Below, piece by piece: positions 55,110 through 64,000 of a stretch of DNA of 64,000 bases. This DNA is from Perkinsus chesapeaki. Lineage: Eukaryota > Perkinsozoa > Perkinsida > Perkinsidae. Every line of letters starts with the position of its first letter. The first letter of the stretch is position 1. The position numbers were made by a program, and so were the translations under genes. The DNA lies in NCBI GenBank assembly GCA_013115145.1, contig JAAPAO010000011.1, positions 1 through 64,000 of the forward strand, in the 5' to 3' direction. The notes beneath the pieces were generated by a model. It worked only from the letters and a program-made list of their open reading frames with translations, made no database searches and was not told the DNA's origin.

Positions 55110-58100
55110 ATGGCCAATACGTATGATTATTATGCTGGTCAAGGATATGACCAACAACAGCAGCTTCAGGCAGCAGCAGGAGGAGGAGGGCAGCGGTTTC
55201 TTATGTCCTCGTCCTCCTCCACAGACCGTTCGTTGCCGCCTTCTACGGTCCCTATGCCTCTGCCACGATACCCTTCTCAACAGTCTTGGGAGGAGCCCCC
55301 TCGGCATCATCATCATCAGCAGGATTATGCTTCTCGTGGCCCTGAGTCGTGGGGCACCAGCGCCAACTATACCGGTGCCAACAACAACGACCCTCAAGGA
55401 TGGTATCAACGTGGCCGCTATGAGACATCCTACTACCCCTCCGACCGCCTCGGTTACAACTCTAGGCCTATGCAGGCCTCAGCAGTGCCTCATCCGCTAG
55501 CTCCGCCGACGTTTCCAGAGTCGGGTTGGCCGCCGCCTCTCGGCCCTACTGGCACCACCCTACCTGTGGCCAAGCCCCTGCCGCCTGATCGCTCTCGTGG
55601 CTATCAGGATTTGGATGCAGCTCCTGGAGACTCCGGCAAAGGATCGAATAGAAAAGCTTCCGCTGCTGCTGTTGCCGGCGGCTCCCGACCATACGGTTCT
55701 GACGTTCCACAGTCGAAACCACAGCAGCCGGCACAGAGGATCTGTGGGTTGCTGACGATGATAGATGCCTCCAGAGGCTTCATCCACTCCAAGGCCACCG
55801 GCCTGTCGAAAGTGGTCTTCCATATCAGTCAGTGCAGCAGCGTCCAGCAAAAGCAAATGGTAAGCATGATAATTTCACCGAGTGAGCTGTCTGCTGTTTT
55901 AGTTGATCGACCGTTTTAAGCGTAATGCGTCACTCGCCAAAGATATGCCTGTAGCATTCTCCCTGGCGCGGCACCCTAATGGGACCTGTGTGGCCAAGTC
56001 GGTGACCCTGTACTATGTGAAGCCTCCAGCTGGCCAAGAACAACGACCCCAGGTCAGATCTACCGTCATCCTTCTAGATAGCTTACATTCAGGCCACATC
56101 TGCACCGTCGGGTACACCAACGGAAGTCCTTGAACGAGCGCGCAAGGTCCAGGAGGCCGCGGTTGCAGCGGTGGCCTCGGCCAAGGCACTGTATCCGACG
56201 GCTAAGCGTGGTAAGGGCTCTGGGCCGAAGGCCTCGGGGAACCGGAAGAAGAGGAGATCGTCACCTCCACATCCGCCGGCTCCTCGTAGAGGGAAATCGT
56301 CGAGCCCGAAAAAGGGCGGAGGGATTATGGCGTCTCCGCGTGGCTCGGCTCCGGTGAGGAGGTCGTTCCCTCCTGCTACTGCCAAGGTGGGTTCGAAGCT
56401 GATCAAACGCTGACACTTTGGGTGGTTCAGGCAAGCGAGGCGAAGTCCCCGGGTAAAGCTCCGCCCCCTTCGACACAGCATTTGGCACCGAACGATCTGG
56501 CGAACCCGAATGCTCCCATACTCGGGGCACTTGCACAACTGACTGTCCCTCCGGGATTCCCACCACCGCCTCCTCCTCCGTCGGCCATGCCACCGGCAGC
56601 GAGTGCTAAAAGCCCGTCTAAAGCAAAGCAGCAGCCCTCGGCTCCGACATCATCGCCGGTGGTCCGGGATTGGCGATCGAAGGGGGCATCACCGAAGGCT
56701 GAGGGCAATAAGGACTTCTCCTACAAGCAGTCGGCTGAGCATCCCCTGCGGCTGGTGAAGGCTGGAATACCCCCGAAAGTCAAGTCACCAGCAAAGATCC
56801 CTCCGAAGGCGCCACAGGAGCCTCCGAAGGATGCAATTGAGGTCGAGAAACCTCCGGCCACGGACAAGCAGGAGCCCGAGGCCCCGACGCCCTCGAGTAG
56901 GGTGGTGGTGCTGGCCGTCCTGTCAACCGCTTCTATTCTATCATTAGGTGCACCCGTCACTGCAGAGCCGAAGAAGCCGGCAGCACCGACGCTACCAATT
57001 GATAGCAGGACCGAGGCAGAGAAGGAGAAGTCGCCGACCACCGGGGCCAACAGACGATCGATGTCCATTACTTCTGCCGCCGCCTCCAGCGTGTCCCCGA
57101 TATCAGTGGCCACACTCGTCGAGTAGGCCTCACACTATGGCCAGTTTAAAGATCTCGTTTCAGAGACGACCGCAGGGGTGACATCCCCGAAGATGATTTG
57201 GATTTCACTTGCGACAGCGACGGCTTTGCTCGGGGCAATGTAGTCTTTAAAGAAGGATGGTTGCCCATCGACCCGTAGGCCACCGGCTTAGGCAGGCCCC
57301 CCAACGCTCAGCTTCCCCACTGTAGGCCCAACGTTACAGTCACCCTTCTGGGCAGCACGTGCGAAGATGTCTCCAGAGCCATACGGCGCATCTGTGCTGA
57401 GAGATCGTGAGCCTTTCCGCTGCCCGGTGAAGCAGCCAATACGCTTGTCAGTTGCGTATCTCTGGAGGTTGTGGACGTCCCCATCGAGCGTGGGTATTCC
57501 ACGAGAAGCTCCGTGCTGGCCATTGGAACGCGTCACGGCGTCACAGTTCTTGGCTGCGATGGTCCGACCACTGGGAGGGCTTCAAAGAGCGACAATGAGG
57601 AATGGACGGTGGCCAGGACTGTCTTGGCAAACCACCTCTTTGGCCGGGCCTCTGTACCTCACCGTCGAGCTGCCTCGAGGACGCATTCCGCTTCAGAGTC
57701 GATCCTCCACGGTCCCGCTGGTCGTCGGCACCTCAAATGGCGCATCTCGACTTTGCCGTTTTCTCGGAATGCACGACCTCTCCAGAGAGGAGACACTTCA
57801 GTGTGTCGATATTGTGGATGCCATAAAGAAGATGTTGGCACAGTCGGAGAAGGGCGGTGGCCAAGGTCTGCCACCTCATGCAGATGTGCTGATCAAGGAC
57901 ATTCGTATGGTAGGCATTCCGCAGCAGCGGACTCCGGCCTGTGGACGACTTGCCCCTATTAGTTCCACGATGCTCGATCGCTTCCTATCACCTTATCGAG
58001 TCTGTGCAATTTCTTCCACCGGCCCCACCGAGTACTGCTAGGATCCACCAGGCACTCCAACCGCGCCTTCGACCTCGGCCATGTAGCCTTCTATACCAGA

Positions 58101-58626
58101 CGAGTACAACTGTGGGGAACCACTTCAATCAGGAGGCCTTCGTTGGTTAGGTCTTCCAGCAGTTTAACAAGCTCTTCACGGGCAAGCCGACAGAGGCACG
58201 AAAGAGGAAGCGTCCAGCAGCATCAGCAGCCGCGCCAGCCGCCGACCCCAGGGTACTTTTCCGTCCGCTTCCTCTGGGGGTTGGTAGGGCCTCCTCCTCC
58301 TCCTCGCCGCTGCCCTGCTGTTCTTCTTGTTTGCCAGTTAGAGGAGGCTGCAGTGGTCAGGTCACGGGCTTTGTTGGCAGGTTCAGAGCAAGCAGGCTGG
58401 CGCTAAGCAACCTATCAACGGTAGCGCGATGCCTAAGACTACCGGGGGAGTGGCAACAATCGATGGTGAGGTAGGGCGATCAAGTAAGGTTAGACGCACT
58501 GAGGGCAAGGGGACGGGGCACAACGGAGCCGGTGGTCTCTGCGAGGCTGACAGGAGGCTCGTTAGAGATGCCGTACTGAGTTTTATACAAAGGGAGCTGC
58601 AGGCGAGCAAGGACCGTTGGACCTGA
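55110..58626 (+). CDS. Unrecognised low-complexity protein with cold-shock-like segment, tandem paralogue 2
   Basis: Starts MANTYDYYAGQGYDQQQQLQ (55110), a Tyr/Gln/Gly/Pro-rich prion-like N-terminus of about 200 residues with a His run. Then comes RICGLLTMIDASRGFIHSKA followed by TGLSKVVFHISQC, joined over an intron to FKRNASLAKDMPVAFSLARH, which has the pattern of a cold-shock/S1-like beta barrel (GxLxxxDxxRGFIxS...VxFHIS). A Lys/Arg/Ser-rich region (RGKGSGPKASGNRKKRRSSP) and a very Pro/Lys-rich stretch to 57125 follow. The core shared with the upstream paralogue lies at 57450-57600 and 57990-58110. The C-terminus is LVRDAVLSFIQRELQASKDR. Paralogue 1 seems to lack a clear cold-shock part. 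The role is probably RNA-linked if the barrel is real. Exon borders after 56100 are approximate. Confidence 0.6.
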
Positions 58627-58839
58627 GCTCGCTTGCGCCGCCCCGAATCACTAGTAATATTAAAAAGGTCTTCTAATCTGGTGGGATTATGGTGGCTGCC
58701 GACAACTCTGTCGTGGCCATTATTGTTTATATCATTTGAACGTATACGTACTGTTCCACAAGGATCAGTTCCAACACTATCGCACTGTTGCGTTTGAGTA
58801 TCCCACACGTGGGAGACGTGCTCCTCGTCAGTCACCACT

Positions 58840-61007
58840 ATGGCCTCCTCCTCGCTGGCCAGTCGTCATCAAAGCACCGACCGGTTCCGTGTCTTGCCAA
58901 CTGCTGACGATGCCCAACTCGTCCATCGGAAGGCGCTATGGGATGCTCGAGGATGTGAGCAACTGGGTAGTGGCCTTCGGTTGGTGACCTCCATTTAGGT
59001 AACTTGACCCTGAATGAGTCGGACCTCACGGACATGTCAAATGACGTCCTCGTCGACTACCTCCGAATACTCTACTTCAACGACATTGATATCTACTTCT
59101 TGCTGGGTAACTCCGACAGAGTCCAACCGAACAGACCGATATCCTACGAAAACCCCTGTAACGAGCGGAAGGCTCTCTTCGTGGCCAAGAAGCTGCTGGT
59201 CGCCCACGGTGCCTCGAGCCAAAGAGTGGCAAAGCTTCAGGCAAAAATAGATACATTTTGCGGCCCAGCGAATGGTGTTCATGTCTCCTCTACCTGTGAG
59301 GAGATTGTCCCTTACATTTCTGAGGTGGCACCAAAGTGCGAGGTGGGCAAGAGGCCTTCTAACCTCGGTGGAGGGGTCGGCTTGTACGCCAAGGAGAATG
59401 TCTCTGCTGGTAAACTACCCCGTAGCATCGTGCTCTAGCGCTCCGGTTCAGGTGACGTTGTCATCAGGGTTCCCGAGGGAGACCTCCGCATCATCAACAT
59501 CTACGAGGCCGCTGCTGACCCAGAGTTCGGCCCGGTCGTGGCGGACCTGCTGGCAGCTGGGCACCACATTGACACCTGTCTACTGCTGTACTCTCTACCC
59601 CCTTCGTGGCGTCTCCAGTGCAGCTCTCAGATATCTCGTCCACGTCTACAAGTCAGCCAAGCTCCGCTCGTTGCCTTCAATAGCGTCCTTCATACAGTAC
59701 CTACCCGAAGAGTTCTCTGGCAATCTGATGGAGTGGCCCCTCGAAGCCTTAGACGCCCTCGGGATCCCCCAAATACGGCGGCTGGTAACCCCCTCAGTTC
59801 GCTGCCTCGCGTCGATCACTCCCTTTCCTAAGGTCACACAACAGATGGATCTCCTCTGGGGGATTCATCGAGCACTGCCGGCCGGCCTGTGTAGCAGCTT
59901 CGACGAGGAGCTCTTGTGGGCGCGGTCCCTGTGTGACAGTAGAGCTTTCGCGCTGGATGTAAGTCTCTTCTTTGGCACACTTTGATTAACGCGCTGCTAA
60001 GTCTAGCATTTCGTATTAGCTTGTGAACAGTCCTGGTCTACCATATTTCCGCAGGTGCCGCCACCTACTTGGTGCCCCCAGTGGCTGGAAAAGTACCTCA
60101 CACCGGAACAGCCAATCACATGCGTGGTAAGATAGTCCTCAACAATTGTCGATAAGCCACTAGCAGATCCCTGGGGCAGACCTCCTCAACCACCACCAAA
60201 GAGGGCAGTGCGGCTTCCCTCGGTTCGACAAGGATAGCCGCTCCTTCGTCATCACCGCCGAGGCCAATGTCCCCGCAGGCTCCGAGCTGTTCATCAATTA
60301 TGGCGGACTGCAGAACTGGGAGCAGCTCATGTAGGCAGTACGCGGATTCAAAGAAGTTACAAAATCTCAAGTCCCTTTCGCATTCCTGGGGATCTATCTG
60401 AGACTCATCAGGTATTACGGTTTCTGTGAGTTCTCCCAGAACCCCTACGACTCTGTCACTCTCGACTTAGCCGCCCCAGGTGCGCAGGACGGCCTGCAAC
60501 TCGACACCATAGGTCGGTGTCACCCATACCTCTCCACCTCGTCGAGCACCTCCGATCAGGTACAGAACACGTCATTCGGAGGGGATCCCCGACAGTATCG
60601 CCGAGGCTCTGGGAGGCCCTCACTAACATGGCCGGCGTAGAGCATCCTGAGGAACTTGAGGAAGGCGCTGTAGACTCGTTAGTTGCTCTACTTAGACAGG
60701 TCAGATCGTCACTTATCTGCATTGGTAACTGGACTGCGACAGGTCACACTCGCGCCAGCTCCCGAGACGTCCTCTGCGAATGACTGGTGGATGGACGACT
60801 ACGGTGAAGTTATTGCCAAAGTGAGTGCTCTTCTGGTCCTTCTTGGCCATCGTGTGCGCTCAGTTCCGAAGTTCACAAATGGCCCTTGTCGACGACGCTG
60901 AGCGTGTGCTCCGTGAAATGGTAGCGAAGGACAAGAAAGCCAGAGCCGTCCATAGCGGAGGGCAGGCCGGCTATCGGAGAGCGAAGGCTTTTAGGAAGAG
61001 ACGATAG
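58840..61007 (+). CDS. SET-domain lysine/histidine methyltransferase, SETD3/Rubisco-LSMT type
   Basis: The first exon gives MASSSLASRHQSTDRFRVLP (58840) and is joined to NLTLNESDLTDMSNDVLVDY. The SET domain begins with LGGGVGLYAKENVSAGK and SGDVVIRVPEGDL, and includes the long helical insert (WPLEALDALGIPQIRRLVTP, FDEELLWARSLCDSRAFALD) typical of this class. Its second half is LLNHHQRGQCGFPRFDKDSR followed by SFVITAEANVPAGSELFINY, then GGLQNWEQLM. An intron of about 86 nt with an in-frame TAG right after LM is removed, giving LMYYGFCEFSQNPYDSVTLD, the classic end of the SET core. The NH motif (LLNH) and the catalytic-region Tyr (FINYG) are present. The C-terminal helices (VIAKFRSSQMALVDDAERVL) fit the Rubis-subs-bind domain. 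Substrates of this class include Rubisco large subunit, actin His73 and ribosomal proteins; the substrate here is unknown. Confidence 0.82.
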
Positions 61008-61394
61008 CCCGCCGCCAACTTGTGCTTTCACAACGTAAATGACTCTGTTTCTTTACCAGTTTTGACTCTCTTGCGTTGCAGTTGCAAGCGATTTGGTTCC
61101 AGATCGGGCAGTGGATTGCTTTTCCTGCCGAAATAGGTTTGGAAACAGTTCGAGCCGGAGTCAGTTTCTCATTTGTGTTCCCACACATTTGTCGGTGCGA
61201 GCTATATTGTGTATCTGCATCTGAATCACTAGGCAGTCGCGTAGGTAACCAGCTTGGCTCGCGTTTGCGGAGGAATAAACTATCATCATATCGCTCGAGG
61301 CAAGTGCGTGAGATGGGCTGAGGGATACTGCAACACAAAGCTCCTATGGTTAACATCAAAGGCTCACAACAGATCTATAATACATGCATGCCAT
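61008..61394. other. Convergent intergenic region
   Basis: Short frames only. The SET gene (+) and the membrane protein gene (-) converge here, so both 3' ends lie within this interval. Confidence 0.4.
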
Positions 61395-62202
61395 TTAGAC
61401 AATTCTCACTCTTCTCAACGTGAAATGGGCTTCTCGTATTGTAGCAAGCTCAGCAGGCGTCAGCTCCCGAATGACTCGTAGCAGCTTGTACGTTAAGAAC
61501 ATCAAGTAGACGTATAAAAGTATCCAAAAGATCTGAACACCTCGATAGAGAGAAGTGATGGCAGGGAGAGGCTTACCAAGGGCCACAGACCGTCCGATAT
61601 GAAAAACCCAAGGTGGAGTGCTATAGCGGCAGTGAGATAGAATGTAAAAGAGAATAGAATCGTTGGGTTCCGAAGTCTGAGGGGCGTTCAATGTGATTTC
61701 TGATGTTGCGTTGACCTACCGTGTTCCGACTATCCCCAACAAAGGCAGAAATGCTTTCAATGCAATGAGACGGTGCTCGTAGGACAGCAGCCATAGAAAG
61801 CTCGTTATCATATCAAACACACATAGTATTTGAATGTTGCTCACATACCTGCATAATGTGGCTTATTTGTTAATAATAGGACTCAAGGGAACACCTCAAT
61901 AGTCTTCCATAGAGAACAGCGCGATCTATCGATACCAGCGTTTCAAAGGCATCCCCTGGAGGGACCACTTGGGGCTGTAGAGCAGCAGTTTCCTCGGCTA
62001 CCGGTCGCCCAACAACGACGACATCGTTTCCTGAAAACAAGGTTCGTAGATCGGCTCTCGAGTGTAGCGACGAGCAGTTCGCTGCGGTAGAATGCAGTAA
62101 GTTTTTACCATCCCACACCAGGCTAGCTCTTCTAGATCCCCTACGAGAAGAGCTGGAGCATTCATCCTCCATGATTGCCTGGCATTCAGCTTCGTCTTCC
62201 AT
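61395..62202 (-). CDS. Multi-pass membrane protein with acidic N-terminus
   Basis: From ATG 62202: MEDEAECQAIMEDECSSSSR followed by RGSRRASLVWD, a cytosolic-type tail with an RRAS motif that could be a basophilic-kinase site. A segment of about 60 residues ends AVLYGRLLR and is joined by a 47-nt intron to YVSNIQILCVFDMITSFLWL followed by LSYEHRLIALKAFLPLLGIV. After a further intron comes TILFSFTFYLTAAIALHLGF followed by FISDGLWPL. A 44-nt intron joins IFWILLYVYLMFLTYKLLRV. The end is ELTPAELATIREAHFTLRRV (stop 61395). This gives about four transmembrane segments in a small protein. In the unspliced frame the TM segments are split, so the spliced model is favoured. No family recognised. Confidence 0.6.
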
Positions 62203-62322
62203 GATTTATCAGTCAGGGTGGAAACTTTAGGCCAGGAGACTTCGCGCGTCTGAATCGATCAAGTGGGCGCGCGCGGTTGACAAAAGAGCCTTTTCACTTC
62301 AGTAGTTGTTTGGGTTTGCCTT

Positions 62323-62689
62323 ATGGATGCGTCTGCTACTCCGGATGAGCTGAAGAACGTGAAAGCTTGCGAGTGCTGGAAATGCCACAAGCCAACTCCT
62401 CGTCTCAGTGAGCAGAATTGAGCTCATGGATGCCTGATTTGAGCGGTATTCATGTCAGATTATTGTGTGTGGTGCGGCAACTTCCTACTTTCCACTACCA
62501 AACCTATGACTGTGGAGGAGACAAAGGAACGACTAAACACTCAAATGTGATACGAAGAGTAGCCAGCGTGGAGAATTCGTCCCTTTTAGGCAAGACAGGT
62601 CAACTCAGAGCGAAACGAGCCCTGCGGCAGGTGGGAAAAGATCAGCGAAAGAGAACGAATCTACCAAAAAGCAACGTGTCGGCGAGTGA
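62323..62689 (+). CDS. Small C4 zinc-binding protein
   Basis: ATG 62323 gives MDASATPDELKNVKACECWK followed by CHKPTPRL; an intron of about 50 nt leads to YCVWCGNFLLSTTKPMTVEE. The C-x2-C (CWKC) and C-x2-C (CVWC) pairs form a zinc ribbon. A helical segment (EETKERLNTQM) follows, then after an intron of about 45 nt a polar, basic tail (RSTQSETSPAAGGKRSAKEN ... KKQRVGE, stop 62689). About 90 residues. It somewhat resembles ZNRD2/p27-autoantigen zinc ribbons, but the spacing is short and I do not name it. Its last 48 bases overlap, antisense, the coding end of the convergent gene at 62642-63250. Confidence 0.55.
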
Positions 62690-63250
62690 CGTTTCATAGC
62701 ACCAATTGTTGAGTTGAACAAGTTGATAGAAGCCTTTGCTGAACTCAAATGAGACACCATCAGAAACGGCACAATCGATCGTATGCATGTCACCATCTGT
62801 CTTTGCCTTTGGCAATACCACGGGTATGTAACGGATCCAATAACTCGTCTTTGCGCCGGCTCTCTAAGCGTTGAAGCTACCAAGAAAAGTGACTCAAGGC
62901 TGGCGTGGCTGGCTCACCTCAGCGTCGATCAATGCCTTCTCCTCGTCCACGGACATGGCCCATTTACTCCGTTCTTGTGGTCCTGTTGCCTCGTTCCATT
63001 GCTTCATCTCATCCAAGGAGAACTCGAGCGCTCTAGGAATCTCTGAAATCACAGTACAGTGAGAATCCTTATGGGATCATCTCGACCTACTAAATATCTT
63101 TGGATCTTGTATTTCACTCATTAGAATCCATCCGCAGCCCACCAGTATGCCTATGGTGTTCATCATTCGGCGGTACTCTTTGGTGCCTGGTTTCTGCACC
63201 GCTGTTTTGTACCGGTGCCAGGCTTGGTTGAGCCATTGGAAGCTCGACAT
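62642..63250 (-). CDS. Single-TM protein, possibly mitochondrial, function unknown
   Basis: From ATG 63250: MSSFQWLNQAWHRYKTAVQK followed by PGTKEYRRM, then the hydrophobic MNTIGILVGCGWILMSEI, one membrane segment. An intron of about 52 nt leads to KIPRALEFSLDEMKQWNEAT and SKWAMSVDEEKALIDAE. A 56-nt intron leads to RAGAKTSYWIRYIPVVLPKA followed by KTDGDMHTIDCAVSDGVSFE and a C-terminus ending ETSLADTLLFGRFVLFR (stop 62642). About 145 residues. The short N-terminus plus one TM and a soluble C-terminal part would suit an inner-membrane complex subunit; that is a guess. Frame is preserved across both introns, and the unspliced frames are broken. Confidence 0.6.
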
Positions 63251-63334
63251 CGGCAACAAGAAACGTCCCACAGAATGGCAAACTCGACAACTGCAATTAG
63301 GGAAACGATGAGATAAAAAATCATGTCCGAAATT

Positions 63335-64000
63335 CACATAACGACATAGTCGGTCTTGCCTCCCTTCGTCACAAGCTTGTATATAGCGCCGTTATCAGCC
63401 GTGATAGATCCCTCTGAAAAGCACAGTGCGAGGAGAATTCCCCCCCAGACTCACCGCTCCAGGCGACGATCCTCCCAGCGAGCTCATCACAGCTTGTCCA
63501 GGCAGTCCAGTCTTCATTAGGCATAGCCTCACGGTTGCCGGGGGTATCGAGGGTGATTGGAGCAATACCGATAACCTGGACGGGAGGCTATTGCGCATGG
63601 TAGGTGCATGTACTTTCGCTCGCAAAGTAACGTCAGAGGCCAGGCTCCCTATAAGATGATGAACTGCGGCTTTTGCGCTACCGTAAGCCAGGCCCCACGG
63701 GGTCGGACGCTCGACACAGGCAGCACCTTAAGTACACAATGGGTTGATGGAACCGACAAAAGGCGCACCAGGGAGCAATAGAAGGCCGTTGTGTTTGAGG
63801 AAGTCTCCGGCAAGCTTAGCTGAGATGAAGCTTGGATAGACCGAGGAGGAGTACATGGCCTTCACCGAACTAACAAGAGCTGCATCGAGAGGGGATCACG
63901 AGACCTACTCGAAGATAGCATCGTCGTTGGCGCCACCCATAGCGAACCCGCCGCTGACGCAGACGACAGAGTCCAGAGGCTGACCGCCTAACAGTCCTGC
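63335..64000 (-). CDS. QDPR: Dihydropteridine reductase (partial, continues past the right edge)
   Basis: A short-chain dehydrogenase read leftward; the 5' part with the NAD-binding GxxGxxG is outside the window. Visible exons: PLDSVVCVSGGFAMGGANDD, matching VDAILCVAGGWAGG of human QDPR; a 39-nt intron; SVKAMYSSSVYPSFISAKLA and HNGLLLLPGAPFVGSI; after an intron PTPWGLAYGSAKAAVHHLIG, with the catalytic Tyr-x3-Lys (YGSAK); after another intron VIGIAPITLDTPGNREAMPN followed by EDWTAWTSCDELAGRIVAWS; and finally EGSITADNGAIYKLVTKGGK followed by TDYVVM (stop 63335). The match covers the human protein's [20 protein letters not shown] and its end. The enzyme regenerates tetrahydrobiopterin from quinonoid dihydrobiopterin with NADH; in a protist it could also act on other pterins. 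Confidence 0.9.

Noticed and set aside
54711-55409. 232-codon minus-strand frame
   Set aside because: It is antisense to the end of one and the start of the next low-complexity gene; the openness follows from their biased composition.
1-64000. CRISPR arrays, bacterial operons, rRNA or tRNA genes
   Set aside because: No regularly spaced repeats were seen, genes are spliced and eukaryotic, and I did not recognise any tRNA cloverleaf or rRNA segment by eye; a tRNAscan and Rfam search would be decisive.

Overview
The window is nuclear DNA of a unicellular eukaryote, most probably a perkinsid alveolate (Perkinsus-like). The reasoning: nearly every recognisable gene is cut by several very short GT..AG introns (many 34-50 nt, most carrying stops in the reading frame); the protein set is eukaryotic (proteasome beta-7, NAC-alpha, importin-11, RNA polymerase I factor, snoRNP assembly factor); a flagellar gene (DRC2) points to a motile stage; there are group I truncated hemoglobins; a Josephin protease is joined to a UBX domain, as described for apicomplexan ataxin-3-like proteins; and small cysteine-rich secreted proteins occur as paralogues. 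No search could be run, so the genus is an inference. Because of the introns, simple open reading frames show only fragments; most gene models below were joined by hand at GT/AG sites that keep frame and match the family.

Layout. 0.5-2.9 kb: two paralogous 14-cysteine secreted proteins (+). 3.5-5.9 kb: BCD1/ZNHIT6 box C/D snoRNA factor with a Gly/Lys/Trp-rich tail (-). 6.6-7.0 kb: small secreted protein (-). 8.1-10.9 kb: DRC2/CCDC65 (+). 11.3-15.3 kb: RING-H2 protein (-), two small membrane proteins (- and +), an ICT1/ArfB-type peptide release factor (+), a short mitochondrial precursor (+). 15.8-22.1 kb: importin-11-like receptor (+) whose coding frame is interrupted by about 1 kb containing a dispersed repeat; a second copy of that repeat lies at 24.9-25.6 kb. 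23.5 kb: secreted protein (-). 26.2-27.9 kb: cyclic-nucleotide-binding-domain protein (+). 28.4-30.1 kb: two tandem truncated hemoglobins (+). 30.7-32.8 kb: Josephin-UIM-UBX protein (+). 32.9-35.7 kb: RRN7/TAF1B-type factor (+). 35.7-38 kb: no convincing gene. 38.0-41.5 kb: three closely packed minus-strand genes (TPR protein, PSMB7, EAPP), divergent from NACA at 41.7 kb. 43.7-50.7 kb: a large voltage-gated K+ channel with cyclic-nucleotide-binding domain and ankyrin repeats (-). 50.9-51.9 kb: mitochondrial ribosomal protein L12 (+). 52.0-58.6 kb: two tandem paralogues of an unrecognised low-complexity protein family (+). 58.8-61.0 kb: SET-domain methyltransferase of the SETD3/Rubisco-LSMT type (+). 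61.4-62.2 kb: multi-pass membrane protein (-). 62.3-62.7 kb: small zinc protein (+) whose coding end overlaps that of a convergent single-TM protein (62.6-63.3 kb, -). 63.3 kb to the right edge: dihydropteridine reductase (-), cut by the window end.

The genes are mostly unrelated housekeeping functions; the parts that look lineage-specific are the secreted cysteine-rich pair, the globin pair, the 52-58 kb paralogue pair and the repeat-bearing importin-11 gene. Gaps without a supported gene are described as separate entries.
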